A stretch of 64,000 nucleotides of DNA from Gracilaria domingensis (lineage: Eukaryota; Rhodophyta; Florideophyceae; Gracilariales; Gracilariaceae): positions 132,601 to 196,600 of the forward strand of contig VCMS01000137.1 of the NCBI GenBank assembly GCA_022539475.1. The letters are read 5' to 3'. Within the stretch, counting starts at the first letter, position 1. Each line of letters opens with the position of its first letter. Of this stretch, positions 39,232 to 50,900 are shown piece by piece. Both the position numbers and the translations under genes were made by a program. The notes under the pieces are model-generated. The model worked only from the letters and a program-made list of their open reading frames with translations, had not been told where the DNA came from and did no database searches.

Positions 39232-41498
39232 TTAATCCTTTCCGGATATGGTGGCCAAAAATGCTTCTTGAGGAATTGAAACCCTTCCAACTGTTTTCAT
39301 TCTCTTCTTGCCCTCTGCTTGCTTCTTCAATCTATGTATGAAAGATTGAAGGGAATATGCATAAAAAGTTAGAACTACAGTATGTATCCAGCACGCAATG
39401 AAACACATGGAAGTGTATTAACTCACAGTTTTTTCTTCCGGCTTGCATCTCCAACGTAGCATTTCGCAGTGCCATCTGCAAGGATTGAATAAACTTTGTC
39501 ATCAACAAACAGCTACTGTGCAAGCAGAGAGAATATATGAACTCACATTTCCGATAAGGGTTTATGTGCTGACCCGCCAAGATCTTTCCGCCCACTACAG
39601 CCTGTATGTTCACTTTAAACATCTGTCTCGTAATGACGTCCTTTAGTTTTCCACCATCCACCACCCTTGGCTGTATGCCTTCTCTTCATGAATAACGTAG
39701 GACAGACTATATTCAACAAAAAACCAAGAATCGATAAGGGCAGAAGTAAGGTTAGCAACTGCTCTCAAGATTCGTATGCATGCGATAACTTACCCGTCCA
39801 CTGGTTGTCCGGCAACATGAATGTCCATTCTTTTGAGCTTGTTTGGTTTCATGCCTTCCATTTCATAATTCATCGAAGCAAATCCTGCACTCCTCGATTT
39901 CAAAACGTCATGAAAATAGGTTACAAGCTCGGCAAGAGGTACGGAATAAACCAACTTGACTCGATCAAGACCTACAAAGCTCTGGTCTCGAAGTTCACCT
40001 CTTCTGGAATGTGCCAAATCCATAAGAGGACCAATGTGGTCGTGACTACAAATAATTTCAACCTTTGCGTACGGCGCCATAATCTTCACATGACCCGATG
40101 GAATGGCAAACGGATTCGAGATCAATTTCCACTCTTCTAAACCTTGAGGTTGGATCTATGGTATGTCGCACGAGAGTAGCATCTTTTGACAGCTTTGACC
40201 ATCGAGTTCTACGGAACTACGCTGTGAGCGAGCCTACTTACCGAATAGGAAACGGATGGTGTAGATGCGATGAGATCTAAACCAAATTCTGTCTCTAATC
40301 TCTCTTGCGTGACGGACATGTGCAGGAGACCAAGAAATCCGCATCTAAAGCCTGTTCCCATGACTGTTGATGTATCCCGTTCGAAGACTATGCTTCCGAC
40401 CTGCAATTGGAGCTTCTGCAGTGTTACACGTAAAGAGTGTATATCACCAGAATCCGAGGGAAACAAGCCACAGAAGACAACTGGTCTTGTAGGTTCATAT
40501 CCGGGTAAAGCAGCCTCCGCCGCTGCTGTACCACAATGAGTACGCGCCGCGTACTCATTGTGGTACGGCGTATCACCAAGTGGAATATCGCCAACTTGTT
40601 TGATAGATGCTGTGAGGTATCCGATATCTCCCGGCTCGAGCTTGTCTGAAGGAACTTTATCAGGTTCAAGAAATCCGATGGTTTCGACAATATATTCCAT
40701 GGGTTTATTTCCAAGTTCTTTAGAATCGCGCAATGAGAATGGAGAGATGCGATCGCCCTTTCGTACCTGCAAAGGTCTTTCTAAAGACCCTTGCGGAGCC
40801 GGAGGACGTTCGAATACAGCATCGAGCAGCTCTTCTATACCTATACCTTGTTTTGTTGACGTCAATATCGCTTGAGAAGCATCGATTCCAACGAAATTTT
40901 CGATCTGATTTCGCGCATTATCAACGTCTGCGAACAGCTGTTCGTAAATCAATCTTGTTGATGACAGGGAGAAGCTCAAGGCAGGCTTCTATCGCGAGTT
41001 CAACGCTGCTTAAGAGTCTGTGCCTGCACCCCTTTCGTCGCATCCACAACCAAAAGGGCACCTTCGACAGCGCGCGCAGATTGTGAAACTTGACGCGAAA
41101 AGTCATGATGACCAGGACAATCAATGAGGGTAACTTTGTGATCACCCCATGACATGCGAGCTGCCCTGGCTTTTATTGTGATCTGCCGTTGTCTTTCAAT
41201 GGGGTTGGAATCCAGAAACTGAGATCACTCCTCTATTTTCTCGACAGGAACAGTTCCTGTCGTTTGCAATAGCCGGTCACTTAGAGTGCTCTATTTGACC
41301 AAATGCTCAGCGGCCTGGTCAGTAAAATATCCGTACCTATGGACATCCGCAGGACCGTTTCGCCCGAAAAGAGGCATTGAAACGGGTTCTTACCTTTCCA
41401 GAGTCGATATGAGCGATGATTACAAGATTTCGCAAAGAATCCATTGCAGTTCGTCGAGTTACAGTAGACATCGCACGTCTCCATATCCTTTGGATCAT
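39232..41498 (-). pseudogene. GUF1: GUF1 / EF-4 (LepA)-type translation GTPase, decayed
   Basis: Six exons can be placed from splice sites and protein match: 41498-41394, 41290-40242, 40136-39794, 39706-39547, 39475-39427 and 39331-39232, with GT..AG introns of 71-105 bp. An Arg-rich presequence (MIQRIWRRAMSTVTRR) suggests a mitochondrial form. Then come G1 (AHIDSGK, intron, ST), [14 protein letters not shown], the domain with GFRCGFLGLLHM, the EF-4 C-terminal domain ([11 protein letters not shown]) and the closing [19 protein letters not shown]. Lesions: in-frame TGA at 41225-41227, a 1-bp shift near 41010, a shift near 40945, loss of about 25 residues near 40770, a palindromic insertion at 40528, and a shift near 39660. 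Known role: back-translocation on organellar ribosomes. Confidence 0.85.
40528..40566. repeat. 39-bp perfect palindrome inside GUF1 exon 2
   Basis: Two 19-bp arms (40528-40546 and 40548-40566) are exact reverse complements around one base. At the protein level the family has a short loop between GDTPYH and GTAAAEAALPGYEP; here an extra NEYAARTHC segment is inserted in frame, so the palindrome looks like a templated inverted duplication. Confidence 0.8.
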
Positions 41499-42040
41499 TT
41501 TTCTTTAAACTCATATCTTTATCGGACTGTTAGATGTTGTACATATGAAGACTTGCGTTGAATGCGCCTGGAATTCGAATCCAATATGAATTCTCTTCGA
41601 GCGCTGAAACAACTCCAAACCTCTGGGCGCTGATCATGTCTATGCCGTAGGGAATGAATTCTGTCTTTGTGAAGCAGTTGTTGTTGACTTCACAGTGTGG
41701 CCGAAATATAGTTACATAAGGCGTCTACGGGAGCAACGAACCCTCATCGAGTGTGATCCTTGGCAGGGTTGTAAATTGACGGTGGTCACGTCTCATTGAG
41801 GCCCTGCTGTTTCAGATTTGCAGTGTTTAATGGAACAATTCGAGACGGAAATAATAAAAAGCAGCCATTCTAAATGTGCCTGCCTCCACGAGCGGTGCTT
41901 CCGGCAAAGGTTTGAGTCTAGGTTGTCACCGCTATCTTGCTCGCTGCTCTTTCATATTCCTGCACTCTATACAGCCGCGCTGCTGCATTCAAGTTTCTCT
42001 GGAACGTTACGAGCGTCTACTGCGCGCAAAAGCTTACAAG
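41499..42040. other. Divergent upstream region between GUF1 and RPN12
   Basis: No gene seen. The two start codons point away from each other, so it should hold both promoters. The RPN12 frame stays open about 160 bp upstream of its ATG, so a longer N-terminus or an extra exon is possible. Confidence 0.4.
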
Positions 42041-42935
42041 ATGGCTGGAAACATGAAAGAGAAGATGGAGCTGTTGGAAAGACAGATCCAGGGCGACAGT
42101 GACTTACAATCGTGTGCCGCGCTACTAGCTGAATTTCAGGTACGTGATGAGCTCATGCATCCTTCCGTAAGTAACGGGAAACGGGCCTTGAAACTGAAGA
42201 TCCGTGAACAACTGCTCGAAACACTGTTCTCAGATAGCGTTAACATTACCAGGACTAGCGCCGGCAACACACGTAACAGTATCAGCAAATCCGTAAGTTT
42301 GCCAGCGCAAAGCAGTTGTTTTTGCTCGTGCGGTAATATGGGAACTAACACAAGCAATTGGACGCAGAGATATTGCTTTGGCACGTGATATATACGAATT
42401 AGATACTTTGTTAAGTGAAAAACAGGAATATGATGTATCGTTCGTGCAGACGTGTAGCACATGTGAATACGTACTACGTGGACTATGCAGGGAGACTCCA
42501 CAATCTAGTCGTCAAAACCTGATCCTCGGACTGAATCTGCTGCGTCTGATGGCGCAAAATCGAATCGCAGAGTTTCACACGGAATTGGAACTGGTGCCAC
42601 CATCAGCGCGATGCGACAAGTACATCAACTATCCCCTGCACCTGGAGAACTATCTGATGGAAGGGTCGTACTCCAAGATTAGGGAGGAGAAAATCGCGGC
42701 GACAGACGCGTCGTTTACTCTTTTTGTGAACATGCTGATGAACACGGTTCGTCAGGAGATTGCGGCGTGTTGCGAAAGGGCCATCCAGATTCTGGGGTTC
42801 GCGTCGGCGCAGAAGATGTGGTCGATCTCAAGTGAAGAGGAACTGATGGAGCTGTGTGCACAGAAGAGGTGGAATGTAGAAGTGGGGGTGATTAGCTTCG
42901 CGGACCAGAAAGAAGTGAGTCCTGTGATCGACTAG
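42041..42935 (+). CDS. RPN12: 26S proteasome regulatory subunit RPN12 (PSMD8)
   Basis: Exon 1 (42041-42139) encodes 33 residues ending LLAEFQ. An intron from GTACGT at 42140 to CCAG at 42305 keeps phase 0, and exon 2 (42306-42935) encodes 209 residues, for a total of 242. The family hallmarks are clear: ALARDIYELDTLL, the signature SRQNLILGLNLLRLMAQNRI, then IAEFHTELEL, ENYLMEGSY and VRQEIAACCERA, in the PCI-like helical repeat and winged-helix layout. The subunit closes the lid of the 19S particle. It is somewhat shorter than the roughly 265 residues usual in plants, mainly at the C-terminus. No lesion seen. Other donor sites (GTAAGT at 42167 and 42294) could be used. Confidence 0.85.
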
Positions 42936-43892
42936 GTTCGGTCAGAGGACTTTACCACGAAGTCGTTGCTATACGCGAGAGATCTGGAGCAAATTATATA
43001 GATATGGGGGGGAAAGCAGTGAACGAGAAGAGCTGTTTTGGGAATGACAAAGGAGGTTTTTCTTGAACTAGAGCTACCATGGTAGACTGCTGAACACGCG
43101 GAAGACATAGACGAAGTGAGGGACGAAGAAAAGAAGAAAAAAGAAAAGAGAGGTCGATCGGGGGAAGTAAAAGTTGCTGTCACTAAGCACGGACACATTC
43201 GATGGTTAGATTTCAACTTGCAATGCCGACTGTTCTCAATGCGTCATGGAGCAATCAATTTTCTATGAACAATAACAGAGAACGTGGCGATCTCTCCATC
43301 ACCGCTGGGGCGGCCGTCGTCGCCCCGCTGGCTTAAACTGCCACAAGTCTGAATGCCACGCGTTCTCCCAGTATACCGCGCCGCCTTTGGCGACCATCAT
43401 GTTGAGCCTACACCTGCCTCATTCGCAAGGAGGCTTCAATAAGAAACCATCCGTTTTGGGTCTAATTTCCATGTATCCCATGGCATCACTCATTTCAAAG
43501 TGCATATCTGCCATCATTTATCGCGATTGTTTGTGCCATAACCGCCCCAACCTCTGTTTGGCGACGACCAGCTAAATTCCGTCATCAAAAAGGAATACAA
43601 AGAGCGCAAACCCGAGAAACCTGCGTTTCTATTCCTTCGTAAGATGTTCACAGAAGCAAATAGGCACTCTTCGCAGAGCAACATACCCCAACAAGTTACA
43701 AACCAAATCATGGATTATGTATGTTCTTACGTTCATGCGACATTCTTAGACACTGTTTCGGCCGCCAAAACAGACAGGTGATATCGAAGCGATTGGGTGA
43801 CTTCTTGTCATTGCGCTGTCCATAATTCTTGCCAGGCTTTATAGCCTTCTTTCAAGTCGTCCTCGGTGATGCCAAGGTTTCAAAAGCCAAAA
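42936..43892. other. Spacer between RPN12 and the CYP51 fragment
   Basis: No gene recognised. It should contain the RPN12 3' untranslated region and, if it ever existed, the first exon of the CYP51 copy, but no membrane-anchor coding sequence was found. Confidence 0.35.
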
Positions 43893-44690
43893 GGTTGGGA
43901 AAATTGATACCCCCTCCGAGCTAAACGTTGGCCTGCCTTTAATCGGCAAAGTGCGGGCGTTTGCAAAGAACCCATTACACTTGGCCTGGGAAGGTTATGC
44001 GAAGAAGGGGGAGGTCTTCACCGTACGGCTCTTGGCAACGCGTCTCAGGTTCCTCATTCGACGAGCGGCATGTGAACCTTTCTTTAAAGCCTCAGACACA
44101 GAACTTGATCCGAACGAACCCCACAAGTTTAGCATCCCAGTGTTTGGGAAAGATGTGGTATACGACGCCACCCTCGAAAATCGCCTACAGCATTTTCGCA
44201 TCCTGTCAATGGCCCTGAGAGTGAATATGTTCGAGACATACGTCCTGATTATGATCAAAGAGTCCGAAGACTTTTTCGCAAAATGGGGCGATAAAAGAGG
44301 GCCTGATCTCTTAGAAGAGGTGGGCAATCTTCAAGATGCTATGATAAAAAGATCATAAGTTATCATTCTCACCGGTTCTCCTTGCATTATAGGCCGCGAA
44401 GTGCGTGAAAATCTCTTTGGCGAGGGGGCACATCTTATTCATAATCTTGACCAAGGCATGCAGTTAGTTCCAATCCTTGCGAAATGGCACCCATCAAAGC
44501 TCACAGAGTGCGTGATCGTGCGCGTAAGAAAATGGGAGAATTGTTCGAACCAATCATCCGAGCTCGCCGCTCTGGTCAGGACAGAGAAGATGATATGCTT
44601 TCAATGGCTTATCAAAGCAAAGTACAAGAATGGAAACCTTTCACGGAGAATGAAATTGCTGGTATTCTCGTCGCAGGCGTAAGTATACAA
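43893..44690 (+). pseudogene. CYP51: CYP51 (sterol 14-alpha-demethylase) N-terminal fragment, broken
   Basis: The match begins at the proline-rich hinge region (GLPLIGKVRAFAKNPLHLA) and proceeds through GEVFTVRLL, FFKASDTEL, FSIPVFGKDVVYDAT and ESEDFFAKWGD. A TAA at 44356-44358 falls in frame before VIILTGSPCIIGREVRENL, a second frame shift occurs near 44484 at WHP/IKAHRVRDRARKKMGEL, and the copy ends after EIAGILVAG at a GTAAGT near 44682. The I-helix, ExxR, and Cys-heme regions are not found downstream. CYP51 removes the 14-alpha-methyl group in sterol synthesis; this copy cannot be functional, so another must serve the cell if the pathway is used. Confidence 0.85.
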
Positions 44691-46236
44691 TCTGTCGTTC
44701 TCAAATCTATAGCTCGAACGTGGCTTTCATCCGAATCTAACATTCTTTGCTTGCTTCCTCTTATTTGGTTATTTGGACCCCAACATGAAGGAGCGACGTG
44801 CCAGCGTGCGGTCGAGCGGACACGGATGCCATGGGGCCACCTGGCAAGGCAGCAGAGCAGACACGTTGGCGCGAGTATCAACCTTAATAAATGGCATCAG
44901 CTTCATAAACGTCGCGCTGTCGAGAGGCGTGCCCCATCCTTGTCGCGCGCCGCACTTGTCATGCTCTCAAAACTGCGTCTGCTCGCAGAGTCATACTCAG
45001 CAAACGGTTCGTTATCGCCTATTTTCGCGAGACACTTGGTCGCTGCATTTTGCTCTTGGTTGCCTACGCCGTGTCGACGCGAGAGCGCTTGCAACAGCGG
45101 AGCGCGAACGGCATCGAGAGCCTTGCGCTTTCTTTGCGCGCTACATGTACGGCATGCAGTCCGAGTCCATTCACTTGGGACGGGCTCACTCGCCGCATTT
45201 TAAGTCTTCACAGACCACCAGTCACAATCTAAACGCCATGTTGCAGCACAAAGTCGTCACTGCGCGCGTCTTGGCGTTTGAGACGTCTCCGATGCGAATT
45301 GTTTACCCTTGTACTTGCAAGAACGACTTGATTTCCACAGAAGCCTCACCAGCAACGTTCAGAACATTAGGAAAGCCGCGCCTGCTAACTGGGAAAGCGT
45401 ATCATGGCTGGGATTGGATCGTTGCTCAAACGATGTCGCATCCACGCCATGATCAAGCCCGCTTCTGTCATATGTGGCAGCGATTAAAAAACAAGAGCAG
45501 AGAGTATGGCGTGGGCATGGCTGTGACGTCGGTGGATGGAGCAGAGCGGCGAAATGAAGTGCGGCTCACGGCGGTGCGAAAACTTGGAATCGAATTGGTT
45601 GGGCATAGTTTGCAGAGCTCCTCCACAGTTCTTCGAGTGCACTCTTGTCTGTACAAGGCGACATTGAAACGCGTTTCTACCACAATACGTCGAGCTCTCT
45701 GGTTCCAATGTTTCAAACAGTTAATACCTTATCATTTCAAACCATGCATGGCATAAATGCCGTTCACAACTCCACAAGATTCATTTATGTGCAGAAAGGT
45801 GCTTCACTCAATCGCAGCATCTAATGGATACCACCGAGCACACTGTTCTACAAAATACTGCCATGAACAGTGACATTATTGACTTAGCGATGTAGAGTAG
45901 AGAGGACTGAGCACCAATATATCAGTTTTCAGTGTTGGCAAAATGACAGGGCTTGTCGAAGTGGATATTCGAAACTATGGCGCTACTCAAACGCAAGCTT
46001 GAAGGACGTTTAGTGTGCGCGATCATGGGCCGCAAAGAAATGGACTGCAAAAGCGGCATTCGACTAACGCAGGACGACCATGAAGAGTAGATTCGACGTG
46101 AAGAGCACCGTGACCAATAATATGTTACTTTCCTTTCTGCATACCAATAACGCCTTCCCGGGTTACTGAAGTCGAGGCCAGCAAGATTCCTTAAGAACGC
46201 TACAGGCTCATCACCACTTCTATTTTTTCTAGGTTA
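44691..46236. other. Unassigned sequence with one long open frame
   Basis: A plus-strand frame from the ATG at 44785 to 45756 has 323 codons but no recognisable domain, signal peptide or repeat; composition is Ser/Arg/His/Cys-rich, as in chance frames. It could be an orphan gene. Otherwise nothing was seen here. Confidence 0.25.
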
Positions 46237-46932
46237 CTAGGATGCACCTGTGATAGAATCATCTTCATCCACTCCACTATTCAACATGCAAGATTCCTCA
46301 CACGTTGCTTGCAAATCATCTTTGTTGCTCTCAGCTGCCTTCATCCGGATAGGTGTTGCAACGTCACTTTCAGAACATATGCGTAACACTGTTTCATTAT
46401 CTGATATTGGCACGTTATTGACTTTCAGATAATGCTTAAAACAGCGAACCGTGCGCATGTCTTCTTTTAACTCGTACAAATATCTTCCAATTGTCACTGG
46501 TTCATCATGAGATGATGTTTCATGTTCAGTACGATCGGAAACTGTTGAAATAGAGTCGCCATCATCTGATGCAGACTTCTTTCGAGCTGTATACCATTTG
46601 CGGCGTTTTGCACGCCTATTTTCTCGTTCTGCGTCAGATTCCGAGCTCCACTTTTTCTGGTAACGTTTACGACGATTCTGGTTTTCTTTCTTGCGATTTT
46701 GATGATTCAACCGCCATAGAGTCTTACGCAAAGACGGGCTGATGGAGTGAGTTGGAACTTCAGCCAAATTACCGCGCACTCCTGATTTTACGTGTAAGAC
46801 TTCTTCCCCATCTGTTGTCAAAGAGGCTTCATGCCTAATGACGACCGTGCTAGCGTTCGACGGCACCTTTATTCTATCTAATGGAAAGCCAACTTCTTCC
46901 GGTATGAGTATTTTCCGATATTCGATGGACAT
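46237..46932 (-). CDS. Hypothetical basic protein
   Basis: The ATG at 46932 gives 231 residues. The middle is strongly basic (RRLNHQNRKKENQNRRKRYQ-type and ERENRRAKRRKWYTARKK wording), the C-terminal half Ser/Asp/Glu-rich. The basic stretch recalls the DNA-contacting part of a bZIP-like protein, but there is no clear leucine zipper. Probably nuclear. No family assigned, and association with a mobile element is possible. Confidence 0.4.
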   Translation of the reverse strand: MSIEYRKILIPEEVGFPLDRIKVPSNASTVVIRHEASLTTDGEEVLHVKSGVRGNLAEVPTHSISPSLRKTLWRLNHQNRKKENQNRRKRYQKKWSSESDAERENRRAKRRKWYTARKKSASDDGDSISTVSDRTEHETSSHDEPVTIGRYLYELKEDMRTVRCFKHYLKVNNVPISDNETVLRICSESDVATPIRMKAAESNKDDLQATCEESCMLNSGVDEDDSITGAS

Positions 46933-47371
46933 GATCGTGCACTTACTGAAAAACAGTGAAGATGAACTGCTTTGCAGCTTGCAACTACGAGTCCCTGTAA
47001 CGTGCCATGTGGCACATTACAACACTTTATTTGAAGCACCGCCAGACGCACACGTAATTTTCTCCACTTCCGTGTACCACGCGGCTGTGTTCACTATATT
47101 GTCGTTGTGCGCCAATCACTCGTCCCGAAGAGGTATGGGCCAACTCTACGGATACCCATCATGATGCTGTGTCTCACCATTCTAGGTGGTGAATATTGGT
47201 TTCGTACTGCCACCAAGTTCTACGCTCGTGATACAGCTTCCATATTTTCATCCAAACCACCGTCCTCGTCCTGAGAATCAATATCCTGTCGATGAATCGT
47301 GGCCGCCGCCGCGGAACATATCCAGAAGGATACCTTCGGTTGCAAGCATCCGCCACCCACCAAGCGAAGCG
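46933..47371. other. Spacer ending at the copia insertion site
   Basis: No gene supported. The last five bases, AAGCG (47367-47371), are one half of the target-site duplication of the copia element. Confidence 0.4.
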
Positions 47372-47892
47372 TGTGAGATATTTGGAGTAGGGTGAGAGAC
47401 GAAGTGAAGGAAATATCTGGGACTATGAGTGTGTATGCAGTCTATATGCTTCTTGTCCTTGCAAGAAATGCATTGGTAATTTGTGCATTGTTGCTACAAT
47501 GATCTACACATATGCGTGACCTACATGTGTAGTGCGCCATACCCACTGAGTATGTGCTTTAGTGTTACTAGCCTACTACTTAACGAAAGCTAGAGCATCT
47601 ATCTAGTGATAGTTAGTAGTCAACTATTATATCGAATACAATTACAATACCGCGCCCAACAACCTTCGGAAGCCGTCGATACGCCAGCTTTCAACTGCAG
47701 GCAGACCAGCCTGTAGAATCGGTAGAGTCAGTACCAACCAGTCTATCAGCAGACCGATTGGTAGCCTTTCTCTGCGAGAGTTCAACTTTTGGTGGAACAG
47801 TCCGACAGAGGCCCGTCAGCTGAAGTGTGAACTACAAGGAACTGTACACCACACTCAGTAGTGGAGTACAACTTCCGTACTGAGTTTCGACA
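47372..47892 (+). repeat. 5' LTR of the copia element
   Basis: 521 bp, TG...CA. Identical by eye to the 3' LTR. The primer-binding site should start at 47893 (gttataactgtg), but I could not match it to a particular tRNA. Confidence 0.93.
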
Positions 47893-47942
47893 GTTATAAC
47901 TGTGTTAAAGTCGACCACAATTCTAACAGTAACTCAGTTCAC

Positions 47943-50900
47943 ATGTCAGAAACGGAAGGAAATCAGAACGAGGAAGAAGTGGCACCAGTCAATGTGCCTA
48001 GCAACTATGTCTACGGTCTCGATGCAGATGCTTTGCGTACATTTAACCAAGTCTTATATGATAGAATTGGAGATCCCGACCCCCCACCTCTGAATGCAGA
48101 CAGTGAAGTGAGAAGAGCGTACAAGGAGGAACTAGAACAGTACTCAAAGGAAATTATGGACGCCATGAAGGACACAGGAGTGCAAAATGAAGTACTATGG
48201 TATGAGTTTACGTCGAGTTTCAGACCGGAATCCTTGGGACATATGGCAACAGCTACTGCATTGCGATGGGTTAACTTCTTAAATGAAGGCGGTGTATGGG
48301 TTCGGAGACAACAGGGCTACAGACGCGCTAGAGCTCTCATAGACTGTCTTGAGCAGTCAAGGTATATACCTGTTGAACGGAACCAAACTCCACCAAGTCA
48401 ACCAGAAGTCAACAACCCTCACGCCCAAGAATCTATTGATGATCGTCAAGCTCAACACAGTAGACAGACTTCGCACGGAGCTGAATCTCATCATGATTCG
48501 CCTGCCCAAATCCAAAACAAGGTTTCATCTGAGCAGCCTGACAGGAGCCCCCACGGTAATGAGCCTGGAAAAGAACTTGAAAAGAATTCAAGCGCTGCTC
48601 GCACTACTCTCCAGAATGTGCTACCGAATGTATGCGAAAACTCATTGCATATTTCTAAACGTGCAACAGAAGCTCATAAGCTGCCGGATCGACAATCTTC
48701 TGGATATCCGAATGGGTTCAACAGTATGTTGAAGGCTTGTCAGAACCGTTGTTCATATGGCGGTGGTTTCGACGAAGACCTTCAAGGAGCTATTGACTTC
48801 TACGACTCAATGGCTAGACTGTGCCATCTTTCTGACGAAGAGAAAGCCGCAGCTCTCCCAGCGATACTCTGCGATGATGCCCTCTCGTTCTATATGAAAG
48901 TATACCGTGTCGGTGATTCCTATGAGAGTATTCTGCAGAAGCTTGTAGACAACTACATAAACGCTGAACAGAGAAACCGCACGCTGATTCTTTGGCAGTC
49001 GATGCGACTCTCGCAGGCAATGCGAGAAAACCAAGACAAGAGCGAGCTGGACGTCTTCAGGTCATTCTGTCACAGACTGGGGCAGCTACAAAATCAGTTA
49101 GATCCTGCGTATAGGACTGATAATTTTCTCAGAGATCAACTCGTTGTGTTAGCGGATACCCCTCAGATATCTCAATCTCTGAGAGAGCGTGTTCCCGTAA
49201 AGTCTCAAGAGGCTCGCAGTCGCATTGCTACTTTTCTTTCTAGTGAGCCGAAGTCTGCAGAAGCATTTGCTGTCTCTACTACGGCCCAGAATCCCACTGA
49301 TGAAGCTATGTACAGCCTCGGGAGCAAATATGGAGGAGAGGCCAGGAAGAACCTGAGAGGATTCGGGCGAAAGGGGAGAAATCAACGCCGTGGCAGAAAG
49401 ATTTCTTCAAGATGGCTTTCTGGTAGGAAGGGCTGTTATGTTTGTGGTGAGAACCATTTGGCTCGAACAAGACACTCGCAGCAAGAGATTAGAGACGCTA
49501 TCGAGAAGATGAAGAGTCGAAGACCCTCTGCGTACCTGACTCTCGAAGATCTCTCACACATTGTTGATGATTTGACAGCAGACACTGATGCCGTTGATGA
49601 TGCAAATCTCGTGTGGTCTAGTGAAAGTGATAGCTCCGACAGCGATGAAGATGCAGATGAAGAGACAGCGTACATTGTCGAAGATGAGATGTCATTACAC
49701 GAGCTGAATGAGGTATATCTTGCGAATGCAGCATTTCTGCACGGTATGGGATATCAGAGAGACTGGGAAATGTCTATGTCCACCATGGACCAAGAACTGA
49801 AGCAAGGAGAAGGTGACACATTTCGTGGTCTACACATTGACACATGCGCCAATAGATCCTCTGTGATGTGCTACTCACAGTACAAAGCGTACTGCAACCA
49901 GTTCGGTGTGCCGTGTAACATTGACCGAGACAATGCAAAACGTCTCAGAGGCATTGGAGGCCACAGCGAACCCGTTGGAACTGCTACAATTCCGGTACCT
50001 TTCAAGGATCTGAATTTGGTTATCGATGTCACTTTCCAGATTGTCAAGGACAATATCCCTAGCCTCCTTAGTATGAAGGATATGATCGACAATGGTTTAG
50101 AAATCAGTTTGCAGAATCGAGAAGTGATGTACAAACATCTACGTCAACCTTTAACCTTCAAGAACTATTTCTTAATTCACAACTGGCGTGCAGAAGACCT
50201 TGCTTTCTCATTGTACACCGAGGCAGAACTGCGAAAGCTACATCGCGCGTTTGGACATCCGACTGTCAATGCCTTCCTGAATGTTCTGAAAAGGGCTCGT
50301 CCTGAAGAAATGAACCAAGAAGTGCGTACAGCAATAGAAGAACTCACAGCATCTTGCGTTACATGCTCCGAAAATGCTGCACGTCCATGCAGATTCAAGC
50401 TGACGATAGGAACTGATGACCTCCAATTCAATCACATTGTGGCTATTGATGTCATGTACATCAATCAAAAGCCTGTACTCCACGCCGTTGATGAAGCAAC
50501 CCACTTCAATGCCGCATTGTTCCTAAAGCGGATGACCTCTTCGGAAGTTTGGAAATCTTTCATACGCTGCTGGTCTCGATTGTATCTCGGCCCTCCCGAT
50601 TTCCTGCGAATTGATCAAGGAAGCAACTTCGTTTCACGAGAATTTATGGAATTGTCTGAAGCAGATGGGATTACTGTTCTGCCAGCGCCGATCGAATCTC
50701 CGTCAACTATGACACATGTTGAGCGATACCATGGCCCTCTCCGCGCGGGCTATTTGAAGATACGCTCGTCTATGCCGCGATCAGAAACAGACGCCGACTG
50801 TCTACAGCTAGCAGTGAAGTCAGTGAACGACACTCTTGGTCCGGAAGGATTGTGCCCAACACTGCTTGTGTTTGGTACCATACCGCGCCCAGCGAGACAG

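Noticed and set aside
44484-45203. 239-codon frame continuing from the CYP51 fragment
   Set aside because: Only the first 65 codons match CYP51; past the GTAAGT near 44682 the wording is random. The rest is read-through into non-coding sequence.
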